Source: a virus. From it: a stretch of 22,426 nt of DNA. How positions within the stretch are numbered: position 1 is the first letter of the stretch; each line of letters opens with the position of its first letter. Below are positions 6,087 through 14,233 of the stretch, in pieces. Location: positions 1 to 22,426 of IMG/VR virus record IMGVR_UViG_3300027987_000047, one strand, 5' to 3'. Made by a program: the position numbers and the translations under genes. The notes below the pieces were generated by a model. The model searched no databases and had not been told where the DNA came from. It saw only the letters and a program-made list of their open reading frames with translations.

Positions 6087-6633
6087 CCAGACAGTGTACG
6101 GGCTGCCGCGCTCGCACTGGCACTGCGGCCTTGCTGGCTTTAGGTGGCCAGACGACGCGGCGCGCAGTAAGGTGCAGCAGTTTATGGAGCAGACCGCGCT
6201 TGGCAGGCTACCCCGGCTACTGCTTACAGGCACCCCGGGTGCAGGTAAGACGCACCTAGGTGTAGCACTGTACCGTTGGGGCGTGCGCCAGTGGGGCACG
6301 CGCGATTGCATGTGGCTGTACTACCCCGACTTCGTACGTGCAGTGCATGCAAGCTGGCGGCGCAAAGAAAACGAGCACGTGCTGTTTGAGCCTGTTAGGG
6401 ACGCAAGGCGCTTGGTGGTGTTGGACGACCTGTTTACTGGCAAGCGCAAAGAGGACATGCCAGATTGGGAGTACCGCATACTGGCCGAACTAATTTGCAC
6501 GCCGTACAACAGCGGCGCAGCAATGGTCGTAACCAGCAACTACACACCCGACGGGTGGGGGCAGTACTTGGAAGACCATGAACTGCGGCGGTTGTTTGAC
6601 ACAGGGATAGGGGTGCGTTTTGCTAACACTTGA
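6070..6633 (+). CDS. DnaC/IstB-like AAA+ helicase loader
   Basis: The 187-aa product has Walker A GTPGAGKT (residues 54-61), Walker B VVLDDLF (116-122) and sensor-1 VTSNY (154-158), with a basic C-terminal ELRRLFDTGIGVRF that includes a candidate arginine finger. The layout is that of DnaC/IstB ATPases that open the replicative helicase ring onto single-stranded DNA. The gene next door is that helicase. I chose ATG 6070 because GAGGTGG sits just upstream; ATG 6058 in the same frame is an alternative. It is short and lacks the long N-terminal helicase-binding domain of E. coli DnaC. Confidence 0.85.
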   Translation: MQVAVSQTVYGLPRSHWHCGLAGFRWPDDAARSKVQQFMEQTALGRLPRLLLTGTPGAGKTHLGVALYRWGVRQWGTRDCMWLYYPDFVRAVHASWRRKENEHVLFEPVRDARRLVVLDDLFTGKRKEDMPDWEYRILAELICTPYNSGAAMVVTSNYTPDGWGQYLEDHELRRLFDTGIGVRFANT

Positions 6634-7948
6634 AAGGTTGTTAGCGGGGGCCATGCGCGACCGCGCCGTGCTGGACTACTTACGTGAGGCGCTTACAAGT
6701 GACTTGGTGGTGGCCAACCCACACTACCTTAGCGTTGCCCGCTTTGTTAGTGACTTTGCCGATACGCATGGGGCGCTGCCCAAGCAGGGCGACTATGACG
6801 TATGGCTGGACACGCTGGCTACGGGGCAGCGTGGTGCCGTGCAGCAGGCGTTAGGCTTGCTACGCCAGCAGGACGTTAGCGGGTACACCTTGGAGTACGT
6901 GGCTTCGCAGGCAATAGGTGACCTGCGCAGCATTGCGCTGCACAACGCCGTGGCGCGGCTTAACGCCATGCAAGACAAGGCTACCCCGGAAACGCTTGCT
7001 ACGCTGGCGGCGCAGGTAAGTGGCATAGAGCCAGTAAGCATTAAGGGGCTGGCGCAGCTTAGTGACGTTGACAGGTGGGTAATGCCCGACCCTATTGAGG
7101 ACGCCATACCTACGGGCGTGCACGCGTTGGATAGTTATATTGGTGGGTGGCGCAACGAGCTTGTGTTTGTGTTGGCCGACAGCGGGTTAGGTAAAACAGC
7201 GGGGCTTATCAACTTCGGTATGGCGGCGGCGTTTAGTGGGGCTAGCGTACTGCATGTAACCATGGAGCTAAGCACCAAGCACACCCTGCAACGCTACTAC
7301 AGGCGCATAGCCGAAGCTAACCGCCAGACCTTTGTGCAGCACACCGACCAAGTTGCGGGGCGGGTGCGCCACTGGTTAGGCTATGCCAAGGGCAGCGTTG
7401 CCGTGCTGTTTGTTGAGCCGTACACGCTAGGGGCACCTGACCTCGAGCGGCTGCTTAGTGTGTACACGCGCATGTATGGCCCCGTTAACATGCTGATACT
7501 GGATTACCTTGACCTAATGCTTGGCCCCAAGGAAAGGGGCATTAGCGACTACGCACGCTTGGGCCGCGTTAGCCATGCCGTGCGCGGCATGTGCGTGGGC
7601 AAGTTTCACTGCACGGCAATAAGCGCAACGCAGGCGCGCAAGCAACGCGGCACCACACCCCGGGAGCGGTTACAGCTAGCTGACATGGGCGACAGCTACG
7701 AAAAGGTACGGGCGGCAGACATTATAGTAAGCCTCAACCAAAACGAGGCTGAGGAGGAAGCTAACCAAGCGCGGTACGGGTTGCTTAAGGTGCGCGAGTC
7801 AAGTGGGCGCAACGCTGAAATACCTGTGTACTACAACATGGACCTTATGCTGCTGGCGGGGTTGGACGAAACTAACACGCGCCGCATTATGGACAGCTTG
7901 GGGCACAGGCCATTGGTGCAGGAGCCGGAGGAGGAGGCAGCCGCGTGA
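6620..7948 (+). CDS. Replicative DNA helicase, DnaB-like
   Basis: The 442-aa product has a helical N-terminal domain (about 1-150) and a RecA-type motor. In the motor, Walker A is DSGLGKT (187-193), the catalytic glutamate lies in TMEL (E216), Walker B is LILDYLDL (292-299), a sensor glutamine lies in SATQAR (Q338), and a candidate arginine finger is in KVRESSGR (390-397). Family members form hexameric rings that unwind the fork 5' to 3'. The start is a TTG at 6620 with AGGGG seven bases upstream, overlapping the loader gene by 14 bp; ATG 6653 with GGGGG is a shorter option. It lies between its presumed loader and primase. Confidence 0.9.
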   Translation: MLTLERLLAGAMRDRAVLDYLREALTSDLVVANPHYLSVARFVSDFADTHGALPKQGDYDVWLDTLATGQRGAVQQALGLLRQQDVSGYTLEYVASQAIGDLRSIALHNAVARLNAMQDKATPETLATLAAQVSGIEPVSIKGLAQLSDVDRWVMPDPIEDAIPTGVHALDSYIGGWRNELVFVLADSGLGKTAGLINFGMAAAFSGASVLHVTMELSTKHTLQRYYRRIAEANRQTFVQHTDQVAGRVRHWLGYAKGSVAVLFVEPYTLGAPDLERLLSVYTRMYGPVNMLILDYLDLMLGPKERGISDYARLGRVSHAVRGMCVGKFHCTAISATQARKQRGTTPRERLQLADMGDSYEKVRAADIIVSLNQNEAEEEANQARYGLLKVRESSGRNAEIPVYYNMDLMLLAGLDETNTRRIMDSLGHRPLVQEPEEEAAA

Positions 7949-8790
7949 CGGCAGAGGAACTGGAATACTTGCTGGCGCGCTACGGCATACCAAGCCGTGT
8001 GCAGCGTGACGAGGTGTTGGTAAAGCGCTGCCTGTTGTGCGCCAACGAAAATTACAACATGGAGCTTAACGCGGCCAAGGGCGTGTGGCACTGTTGGGCG
8101 TGCGACGCGGGTGGGCGCTTGGACACACTGCTTGGCGAGCAATTTGGTTACTGGGACGCTATACCCGTGGTGTGGGACCGCGAAGACAAGCAGCAGCCCG
8201 ACCCGCGTGCTGTGCTGGCTGAGGTTACGTTCGTGCCGCTTAGTGAAAATAAAACGGCGCTGCATTACGTGCTAGGCAGGGGCGTTAGCATGGCAGAAGT
8301 TATACGCTACCGCCTCGGTGTAGTGGTGGACACTGCCAACAGTATATGGTTCGGGCGCGTGGTGGTGCCTGCGCGAGATTACTGGCAGGGGCATGTAGTG
8401 GGTGTAATAGGGCGCGCTCTACCCGGCATGGGCGGGCCTAAGTACCTAAGCACCCTACCTACGCGCCAGTACACAGTGGGCATACGCAGCGGCGGGCTAT
8501 GGCACCTAATAGTAGAGGGGCCACTGGACGCTATTGGTGCGGCGCGCACGGGCTCCAACGTCGTGCTTGCATTAGGCAAGCCTGATCATACTGTGTTTAC
8601 TGCGTGGGCGGCACGCGTGCCCCACAACGAGGGCATAGGCATACTACTGGACAGCGACGCTGCCAAGGAGGCCGAAAGCTTATACTGGACGCTTAAGCAG
8701 GTGCACCCGCACGTCATACGTTACGAGTTACCCGAGGGGCAAGACCCCGCTACTTACTACATGGGAGGGCAACATGCAGGTACAGGTTGA
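7945..8790 (+). CDS. DNA primase, CHC2-type zinc ribbon plus Toprim domain
   Basis: The 281-aa product begins with a zinc ribbon (C29, C32, C50, C53; CLLC, 17 residues, CWAC), which recognises the priming template in bacterial and phage primases. The Toprim catalytic core shows VEGPLDAI (190-197, invariant Glu) and LLDSDAAKEAE (234-244, the DxD metal site). It is much shorter than DnaG and has no C-terminal helicase-interaction domain, so the helicase, made from the adjacent gene, is probably contacted differently. The start is GTG in a GTGA overlap with the helicase stop, with GGAGGAGG upstream. Confidence 0.9.
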   Translation: MTAEELEYLLARYGIPSRVQRDEVLVKRCLLCANENYNMELNAAKGVWHCWACDAGGRLDTLLGEQFGYWDAIPVVWDREDKQQPDPRAVLAEVTFVPLSENKTALHYVLGRGVSMAEVIRYRLGVVVDTANSIWFGRVVVPARDYWQGHVVGVIGRALPGMGGPKYLSTLPTRQYTVGIRSGGLWHLIVEGPLDAIGAARTGSNVVLALGKPDHTVFTAWAARVPHNEGIGILLDSDAAKEAESLYWTLKQVHPHVIRYELPEGQDPATYYMGGQHAGTG

Positions 8791-9502
8791 GCGCAAGCTG
8801 CTGACGCACCACCTTGAGGCGGCGTACTGCGACAACGAGGTTGGGGAGCTAATATTGGAAAAGGACTTTGCCTACAACGCCATAGGCGAAGACAACCGCT
8901 TTGTGGGGCTTGGCCCCGCACTGGCAGGGCACGAGTTGCCCAAGCGCGTAGGCATACCCAACCTGCCCCGGCTAATTAAGTTCTTGCGCAGTAGCTTGCT
9001 GGACGGGGACACCATACCATTTACCTACACCGACGACGACCGCGTGGAAATTGAGGGGGCACAGGGCATTGTGTTTAGCATGCTGTGTGCTAACCCCAAG
9101 GTAATTGGCACGCGCATGACGCCGGACGCGGCCAAGAAAATACGCGTGGAGGTTGGCAAGGGTACGGCATGTGTGCTTACTAAGGCCATGGTGGACGCCA
9201 CCGTGTCGGCCATTAGCATGCTCACGCCGGAGCACGTTAGCATTGTGCTAAGCAAGAAGGACGGGCACTTGCAGGTAGGCGACAGCCTAGGCGACCACAT
9301 TAGCGTGCCGTTTACGCTCAAAGGGCACAAGGACAGCTACACCGTAATGCTGTCGGCCACCAAGCTTGGCAACGTGCTGCGCAACGTTACCGACTACAGC
9401 CAGAGCGAGCTGATAGTAACAGGGGCGCACCCAAGCATGGTGGGTGTGCGCGATGGCGAGTACCTGTACGTGCTTACTACCATGCAGGAGGAGGCCAGCT
9501 AA
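8774..9502 (+). CDS. DNA polymerase sliding clamp (gp45/PCNA-like)
   Basis: The 242-aa product has the alternating strand pattern and length of trimeric sliding clamps of the T4 gp45/PCNA class, without catalytic motifs. Conserved patches include a central SVPFTLKGHKDSYTVMLSATKLGNVL and a C-terminal EYLYVLTTM strand. The assignment leans on the RFC/gp44-like clamp loader encoded 1 kb downstream and on its position between primase and polymerase genes; sequence similarity in this fold is weak by nature. The start ATG follows GGGAGGG and overlaps the primase gene by 17 bp. The clamp would tether the family A polymerase encoded at 15842. Confidence 0.7.
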   Translation: MQVQVERKLLTHHLEAAYCDNEVGELILEKDFAYNAIGEDNRFVGLGPALAGHELPKRVGIPNLPRLIKFLRSSLLDGDTIPFTYTDDDRVEIEGAQGIVFSMLCANPKVIGTRMTPDAAKKIRVEVGKGTACVLTKAMVDATVSAISMLTPEHVSIVLSKKDGHLQVGDSLGDHISVPFTLKGHKDSYTVMLSATKLGNVLRNVTDYSQSELIVTGAHPSMVGVRDGEYLYVLTTMQEEAS

Positions 9503-9505
9503 AGC

Positions 9506-10021
9506 ATGGTACGGCTTAAACCAGTAGAGCGTGACGCTTGGACACGGGAAGGCGCACCTGCGTGCGCCTTCACCAAGTGGGCTGACGCATGGCGCGGGCA
9601 GGATTGGGAGGCCATGTACAGCCTGTCACAACTGCACTGGCAGGCCAGTGCGCCCAAGGCCGCACGTATACAGCAGCTACGTAAAAAGTACGCGGGCATA
9701 GTGCCTATGCACGTGGTTGACATTGCCAAGAACACACCCAAGGGCTACAACCGCGACGTGCTTAGCGACCAGTACGTTGTTATGGACATACAACTACCTG
9801 CGTACGAACCCGTGGTGCGGCGCATGCTGGTAGTAGCGCGTGTGCTGCGCGAGGCCCCGGGCGACAGGCGCAAATGGTGGAAGCGCTGGCCCATGCGTGC
9901 GTGGTGCTTTGTGCGGCGCAAGCATTACGTGCCTGTGCCCTGCCCAGACCCTGACGGCACGTGGGGCGTTAACCCTATTTCGGTTAAGCTGCAACCAGTG
10001 GGTGTGAAAGGAGGTGGCTAA
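9506..10021 (+). CDS. Phage protein of unknown function, 171 aa
   Basis: The ATG at 9506 lies 3 bp after the clamp stop, with GGAGGAGG about 11 bases upstream. The product is basic and rich in Trp and Arg, with a cluster APGDRRKWWKRWPMRAWCFVRRKHY near residues 115-140 that looks suited to binding nucleic acid, and several small motifs (HVVDIAKN, VVMDIQLP). No membrane segment or zinc motif is seen, and I do not recognise the family. Its stop overlaps the next start (TAATG), and AAAGGAGGTGG inside its last codons serves as the ribosome site of that gene. Confidence 0.75.
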   Translation: MVRLKPVERDAWTREGAPACAFTKWADAWRGQDWEAMYSLSQLHWQASAPKAARIQQLRKKYAGIVPMHVVDIAKNTPKGYNRDVLSDQYVVMDIQLPAYEPVVRRMLVVARVLREAPGDRRKWWKRWPMRAWCFVRRKHYVPVPCPDPDGTWGVNPISVKLQPVGVKGGG

Positions 10022-10467
10022 TGCTTGTGTACTTGTGGGGGTGCTTCGACCGTAAGCACCCGCGTGTTAGCCCTGACGGCGACCCGCGCCCATGGCGGGA
10101 GCGGGTAATGCTGGCGTTTGAAGGGCAGCCCTCAATACGGTTTTTAGACCCCGAACTTAAAAGCTTTCCGGGTGACGAGTTGCCCTCGCGGTATGTTAGT
10201 TGGGACTTGCAGGCTATTAAGCTGGCCGACGTGTGCTTTGGTGCCATACAAAGGGAAGCGCCGCACGCGCACGGCTTTGCTTGTGAGCTTGGCTTTGCAA
10301 CTGCCTTGGGCAAGCCTAGCATAGTAGCGGCCGACCCGCAGTGCATTTCGCGGCACGAGTACCAGTTTATGTGGGGCATGCCCGGGCTGGCATTGTTTGG
10401 TGACCTGCGGCATGCTATAGAGTACTTGGAAGAGTTGGTGCGGCCAGTGGTTATGCGCACGCATTAA
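10021..10467 (+). CDS. Nucleoside 2-deoxyribosyltransferase-like protein
   Basis: The 148-aa product matches the small Rossmann-like nucleoside 2-deoxyribosyltransferases: an opening strand MLVYLWG, W25-x2-R28, the helix start [11 protein letters not shown] (60-70) with its aspartates, and [16 protein letters not shown] (84-99), where E89 in the ELG motif is the expected nucleophile. These enzymes exchange the base on deoxynucleosides or hydrolyse the glycosidic bond of (deoxy)nucleotides. In this context it may remodel host or modified nucleotides; the acceptor base cannot be told from sequence. An excellent ribosome site, AAAGGAGGTGGCT, precedes the ATG. Confidence 0.8.
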   Translation: MLVYLWGCFDRKHPRVSPDGDPRPWRERVMLAFEGQPSIRFLDPELKSFPGDELPSRYVSWDLQAIKLADVCFGAIQREAPHAHGFACELGFATALGKPSIVAADPQCISRHEYQFMWGMPGLALFGDLRHAIEYLEELVRPVVMRTH

Positions 10468-10481
10468 AGGGGGTGACGCCA

Positions 10482-11372
10482 ATGTTGGAGGGTGTACTGT
10501 GGGTTGAAAAGTACCGCCCCACCGAGCTTAAGGAGCTGGCGCTTGCGCCCGACGTGCGCAAGGTGCTGACGGGCTTTTTGGCCAAGGGTGAAATACCGCA
10601 CCTGCTGTTGGAGGGGCCAGCAGGGTGCGGTAAGACCACCATAGCAAAGATACTGGTAGCCAAGCTTAACTGTCAGGTGCTTACGCTTAACGCCAGTAGC
10701 GAGCGCGGCATTGACACTATACGTGACCGCGTGCGCAACTTTGCCCGTGGCCTGCTAGGGGCAGAGTGGAACGTGGTGTTTATGGATGAGGCCGACGCGC
10801 TTACGCCCGACGCGCAAACGGCACTGCGCAACACCATGGAGGCGTACAGCGACTACTCGCGCTTCATACTTACCTGCAACTACCTGTACCGTATTATCGA
10901 CCCCATACAAAGCAGGTGCATGGTGCTGCACTTGGGGGCCATGCCCCTTAAGGAGCGGTATGCTGCCCTAGTGCGCGTGCTACAGGCCGAGGGCGTACAG
11001 CATACAGAAGAGGTGGCTATTGGGTACGCCGAAAAGTACACGGACATGCGCAAGCTGCTGTACATGGCGCAGCGCAGTGCGCTTGCCCATGGTGAACTGC
11101 GGCCACCGCTAATACAGCAAGTCGACGGTGCCAAGCTGCGCGACTATATTAAGGGCAATGAGTGGGGCAAGTTGAAAACTGTAGCGCGGGACGGCGGCAC
11201 CGACCACTACGAGTTGCTGCGGGAACTGTTTTGGGCAGTGCCTGATGGGCACAGTAAGGCCACCGACCTGCGTATAACCATTGCACGTGCCATTACTGAC
11301 GGGGGCAGGGCACCCGACCCCGTGGTGCATTTCCTTGGCACGTGCTGCGAGCTAATAAAGGAGTGGACATAG
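10482..11372 (+). CDS. Clamp loader large subunit, RFC-small/T4 gp44-like
   Basis: ATG 10482 (AAAGGGGG eight bases upstream) is preferred over the in-frame GTG at 10473, giving 296 aa. It has the N-terminal [10 protein letters not shown] signature (7-16), Walker [10 protein letters not shown] (45-53), [12 protein letters not shown] (70-81), Walker B VVFMDEAD (98-105), sensor-1 LTCNY (130-134) and the SRC arginine-finger motif (144-146). These are diagnostic of the archaeal/eukaryal RFC small subunit and T4 gp44, not of bacterial DnaX. It would load the 8774-9502 clamp. In T4, gp44 works with the small gp62, and a candidate for that lies two genes downstream. Confidence 0.93.
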   Translation: MLEGVLWVEKYRPTELKELALAPDVRKVLTGFLAKGEIPHLLLEGPAGCGKTTIAKILVAKLNCQVLTLNASSERGIDTIRDRVRNFARGLLGAEWNVVFMDEADALTPDAQTALRNTMEAYSDYSRFILTCNYLYRIIDPIQSRCMVLHLGAMPLKERYAALVRVLQAEGVQHTEEVAIGYAEKYTDMRKLLYMAQRSALAHGELRPPLIQQVDGAKLRDYIKGNEWGKLKTVARDGGTDHYELLRELFWAVPDGHSKATDLRITIARAITDGGRAPDPVVHFLGTCCELIKEWT

Positions 11373-11373
11373 C

Positions 11374-11589
11374 ATGCGCACGCACGAGGTAATGGTAATG
11401 GTAACGGTGCAGCTAGACACTGCCGACGCTGGCAGTGCGCAGCGCATGGCGCAGAACTACGTGCAGGACATGCTGGCGCAGGTAAAGGCCAGCCGTGCGC
11501 AGCGCATACGGCAGTTTTTTGCGGCCGACGCCTTGGCTAGAGTAGTGCGCTTCCGTGTGGTGGACACTACGCGGCGGGGGCCAGCGTGA
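11374..11589 (+). CDS. Small protein of unknown function, 71 aa
   Basis: The ATG at 11374 starts 1 bp after the clamp-loader stop and is preceded by AAAGGAGTGG. The product starts with a beta-prone segment (THEVMVMVTVQL), continues with a helix (AGSAQRMAQNYVQDMLAQVKASRAQRIRQFF) and ends with a basic strand (LARVVRFRVVDTTRR). This beta-alpha-beta layout suggests a small folded domain but matches no family I can name. Its stop overlaps the next start as GTGA, so it is cotranslated with the gp62-like candidate. A clamp-loader accessory role is only suggested by position. Confidence 0.72.
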   Translation: MRTHEVMVMVTVQLDTADAGSAQRMAQNYVQDMLAQVKASRAQRIRQFFAADALARVVRFRVVDTTRRGPA

Positions 11590-11948
11590 ACATACCGTGG
11601 CTTAATGCACTGTGGACCAAGGCGGAGGCCAGCCCGCCGTGGTTTGTTATACTGCACAGGTTCCTAGCCAGCCAACAGCAGTTGGCCCGGGCTTGTAAAT
11701 ACATTGCGCTACAGGTGCACGACAACGAGTTGGTGTACGCTATTTGGCAGAAGGCATTGCCCAAGGCTAAGGGCATACCACAGGGGACAAGTTATGTGGC
11801 GGCGCGTAGTGAGGAAACTGAAAAGCTTGTGGAGCGCATTGCGCAGGTTTGGGCGTACAACAAGCGGGAGGCGCAGGAAGCCTACGCCCTCTGCGAAGCC
11901 GCAGGCAGTACAGCAGCCCTTAAAGCGTACCTCGGCTTTGACGGCTGA
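11586..11948 (+). CDS. Candidate clamp-loader small subunit (T4 gp62-like)
   Basis: The start is the GTG of a GTGA overlap, with GGGGG six bases upstream; the product is 120 aa and mostly helical. The stretch from YAIWQKALPKAKG to EAYALCEAAGSTAALKAYLG recalls, from memory, the middle and C-terminal parts of T4 gp62 (a Y-x5-P-[RK]-x-K segment, an acidic residue, then N-x2-[ED]-A and a final helix ending LK-x2-L). In T4, gp62 follows gp44 directly, and here it lies one small gene away. It is shorter than gp62 (about 187 aa), and the similarity is too weak to be certain. Its C-terminal codons overlap the possible start region of the next gene. Confidence 0.5.
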   Translation: MNIPWLNALWTKAEASPPWFVILHRFLASQQQLARACKYIALQVHDNELVYAIWQKALPKAKGIPQGTSYVAARSEETEKLVERIAQVWAYNKREAQEAYALCEAAGSTAALKAYLGFDG

Positions 11949-11988
11949 CGACATTATACAGCACAAGCTGGAAGGCCCGTTCCGCACT

Positions 11989-12168
11989 ATGGCGGTACGC
12001 GTGCGCACGGTGGAGCGCAGGTGTGCGTACTGCAATAAGAAGACACGGCGTTGGGTAATGCGGCACGGTACGCCGTATCCGGCCATGCGCAAGGTGGCGG
12101 CGGGGTGGGTGTGCAACGCGTGCTTGGTCGACCCTGCCAAGGTACCCACCATAATCCTAGGGGGTTAG
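11989..12168 (+). CDS. Small zinc-ribbon protein, about 59 aa
   Basis: The open frame contains a clear zinc-ribbon pattern: C12, C15, C42, C45 when started at ATG 11989 (RCAYCNKK ... WVCNACLVD), with basic residues between the knuckles. The start is uncertain because no good ribosome site precedes ATG 11989. The frame stays open upstream, and a TTG at 11938 overlapping the preceding gene would add 17 residues. The far upstream Arg-rich part of the frame is a shadow of the gp62-like gene. The stop is immediately followed by the methyltransferase gene. Nucleic-acid or protein binding is likely; the partner is unknown. Confidence 0.6.
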   Translation: MAVRVRTVERRCAYCNKKTRRWVMRHGTPYPAMRKVAAGWVCNACLVDPAKVPTIILGG

Positions 12169-12169
12169 C

Positions 12170-12841
12170 ATGGCGGTTAAAAGCATGCGGCATGGCGTTG
12201 AGAAGTTTTACGAAACGCGGTATGCCGCCCGGGTATACGCGGCGCACTTGGCCAAGGAGCTAGGTATCAAGGGTGGCGTGCTTGACCTAACCATTGGGTG
12301 GGGCACCACCGCCAGCGTGTACAAGCAGGTGGGCTACGTGGTGTACGGGGTTGACCGCAACCCAGAAAGCAAGGTAGCCGATGAAATAGCGCCGTCCCAA
12401 ACGTGGCTAAAGCAGCGTGCCGACTGCCGTGGTTTTGGCATAGTGGACTTTGAGCCGTATGGGTTGGCTACTGACATACTGGTTGCGCTGTTTGAGAACC
12501 TGCACAAGTTTAGCATGCCGCTAATGCTGTGCGTGGGGTGCAACCTGCGCAACGTCATAACGCGGCACGGCAAGCGGTTGGATTGGTGGCACCACCTGCG
12601 CACCAACTTGGAAACCATACACAAGGCCATGGACGCGCACGCGCTTGAACACGTGTGGGACGCCAGCTTGGGACTGCGCGCCGCCGAGCGGGGCTACCAT
12701 TTTGAGCACCACTGCACGCTGAAGCGCAGGGACTACCGCAAGGTTATGACCATAGGCATGCTGTACCACCCCGAGCGCCGCGTAAAGCCTGTAACCTTTA
12801 AGCAGCTATTGGAGGCACGCCATGCAGCCGAAAACGGATAG
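12170..12841 (+). CDS. SAM-dependent methyltransferase-like protein with Trm1-like DFEPYG motif
   Basis: The 223-aa product shows a Rossmann methyltransferase core: motif I VLDLTIGWGTTAS (37-49), the acidic end of strand 2 in YGVDRNP (59-65), and DFEPYG (93-98) where the catalytic motif IV is expected. DFEPYG resembles the DxDPFG motif of Trm1-type guanine-N2 methyltransferases rather than the DPPY/NPPY of adenine or cytosine-N4 enzymes. The ATG follows AGGGGGTTAGC, and the gene overlaps queE by 20 bp, tying it to the deazaguanine set. Whether it methylates RNA, DNA or a modified guanine, or is active at all, is not shown; the assignment rests on motifs. Confidence 0.6.
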   Translation: MAVKSMRHGVEKFYETRYAARVYAAHLAKELGIKGGVLDLTIGWGTTASVYKQVGYVVYGVDRNPESKVADEIAPSQTWLKQRADCRGFGIVDFEPYGLATDILVALFENLHKFSMPLMLCVGCNLRNVITRHGKRLDWWHHLRTNLETIHKAMDAHALEHVWDASLGLRAAERGYHFEHHCTLKRRDYRKVMTIGMLYHPERRVKPVTFKQLLEARHAAENG

Positions 12842-13547
12842 CGCTAGCTGTGCGTTGGTGGAGCGCTTTTTTAGCGTGCAAGGCGAGGGGGCCAACGCGG
12901 GACGGGCTGCATTCTTTATTAGGTTTGCGGGGTGCAACCTTGACTGCAAGTTTGCCGACGGCAGTATATGTGACACGCCGTGGCAGAAGGCCAAGTTCAA
13001 GCGCACGGTAAACGAGTTGGTGGCGTGGGTGGCCGCAGAGGTAGAGCGGTTGTGCGCGTTTGCTACTGGCAAGGCTGACAACTACATGGTAGTGCTTACA
13101 GGCGGCGAGCCCACGCTGGCCCCGGCGTTTGACGAACTGGTAGGGGCTTTGCGGCAGCTTGGTGCATACGTGGCTGTTGAAACCAACGGCACGCACTGGC
13201 GCGACGGGCTACTGCACTGTAATTGGGTAACGGTGTCGCCCAAGTATATGTTCTTGCATGGGCCTGCTGCGCAGTCCCGCGTGCTAGACGACGAGGTGGT
13301 GGCGTTGCCCCCGCACGAGTACCGCTACGTTATAGCGGACAGGTACCAAGACCAACCACCTTTCCAGCCTGCCATATTCCACTACGTGTCGCCAGCCATG
13401 CGCGCCAACGGCACTGGCTTGGAATATACCAGCCCCACGCCTGTGCAGTTTGTACCCGGGGCAGTAGAGCGCTGCCTTGAAATTGTAAAGCACGACCCAC
13501 GGTGGTGCCTAAGCCTGCAAACCCAAAAATGGATACGTGTACCATGA
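12822..13547 (+). CDS. queE: 7-carboxy-7-deazaguanine synthase (QueE), radical SAM
   Basis: QueE converts CPH4 to 7-carboxy-7-deazaguanine using a 4Fe-4S cluster and SAM, on the way to preQ0. The 241-aa product has the family opening FFSVQGEGANAGRAAFFIRFAGCNL (16-40), the SAM-binding GGEPT (94-98), VETNGT (119-124) and VSPK (138-141, ISPK in most members). The cluster cysteines are C38, C42 and C50, spaced CX3CX7C instead of the usual radical-SAM CX3CX2C or the known CX14CX2C variant, with the CDT end retained. The ATG follows GGAGG. It forms a block with folE and dpdA, pointing to deazaguanine in phage DNA. Confidence 0.92.
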   Translation: MQPKTDSASCALVERFFSVQGEGANAGRAAFFIRFAGCNLDCKFADGSICDTPWQKAKFKRTVNELVAWVAAEVERLCAFATGKADNYMVVLTGGEPTLAPAFDELVGALRQLGAYVAVETNGTHWRDGLLHCNWVTVSPKYMFLHGPAAQSRVLDDEVVALPPHEYRYVIADRYQDQPPFQPAIFHYVSPAMRANGTGLEYTSPTPVQFVPGAVERCLEIVKHDPRWCLSLQTQKWIRVP

Positions 13548-14233
13548 TTGAAAGCAGGGTAGCATTGTGCAGCGCCGACGACGAGGCGCAGCCGCGCAGC
13601 GGCATTAGCAACCACATGCTAGCCGTGGCGCTTGCCGACGTTCGCCGCATGAACATGAGCGGTGAAGGACAGGTGGCGCTTGGCTTGGCCATAGTGCTGC
13701 AAGGGTTGGGTGTGGACCTTGCTGACGTGCACCTGAAGGACACGCCTTGGCGTGCGGCACGTGCATGGCACAATGAGCTGTGTGCAGGGCTTACTACGCC
13801 CGAGCCTGTTGTTACCGCGTTTGACTACGGCGGTACGGCGGAAATGCAAGTGTTGCGTGACATACCTGTACACAGCATGTGTGCGCACCACCTATTGCCT
13901 TTTGTGGGTACGGCGCAGGTGGGGTACGTATCGGGCAACCAAAAACTTATCGGGCTAAGCAAGCTGGCCCGGATAGTTGACCACTTTGCGCGCCGCCCAC
14001 AGGTGCAGGAACAGCTTACTACCATGATAGCCGACTACCTGTGGGAACGCGTTGGCGACCAAACCATGAAACGCCCCGGCGGCGTCGGCGTGGTTATACG
14101 TGCCAACCACTTCTGTATGGAACTGCGCGGGGTAAAGCACAAGGGCGACATGGTTACCAGTGCATTGCGTGGTGTGTTTGAGGAGGGCAGGGTACGTAGC
14201 GAGTTTATGGCCCTTGTGAAGAATGGTGCGTAA
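13544..14233 (+). CDS. folE: GTP cyclohydrolase I (FolE)
   Basis: FolE makes dihydroneopterin triphosphate from GTP, the first step of the preQ0 pathway. ATG 13544 in an ATGA overlap with queE is preferred over the upstream GTG 13502, giving 229 aa, the usual family length. Conserved parts are LKDTPWRAARAW (64-75), VHSMCAHHLLPF (109-120; zinc C113 and H116, catalytic H115), IGLSKLARIVDHFARRPQVQEQLT (136-159) and RANHFCMELRGV (186-197; zinc C191). One departure is Ala114 where nearly all family members have Glu (CEHH). The other active-site residues look intact, so activity is expected. Confidence 0.94.
   Translation: MIESRVALCSADDEAQPRSGISNHMLAVALADVRRMNMSGEGQVALGLAIVLQGLGVDLADVHLKDTPWRAARAWHNELCAGLTTPEPVVTAFDYGGTAEMQVLRDIPVHSMCAHHLLPFVGTAQVGYVSGNQKLIGLSKLARIVDHFARRPQVQEQLTTMIADYLWERVGDQTMKRPGGVGVVIRANHFCMELRGVKHKGDMVTSALRGVFEEGRVRSEFMALVKNGA

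Noticed and set aside
11704-11988. Upstream part of the 154-codon frame containing the zinc ribbon
   Set aside because: It is an Arg-rich shadow of the gp62-like gene in another frame; only the part after about 11938 is likely translated.
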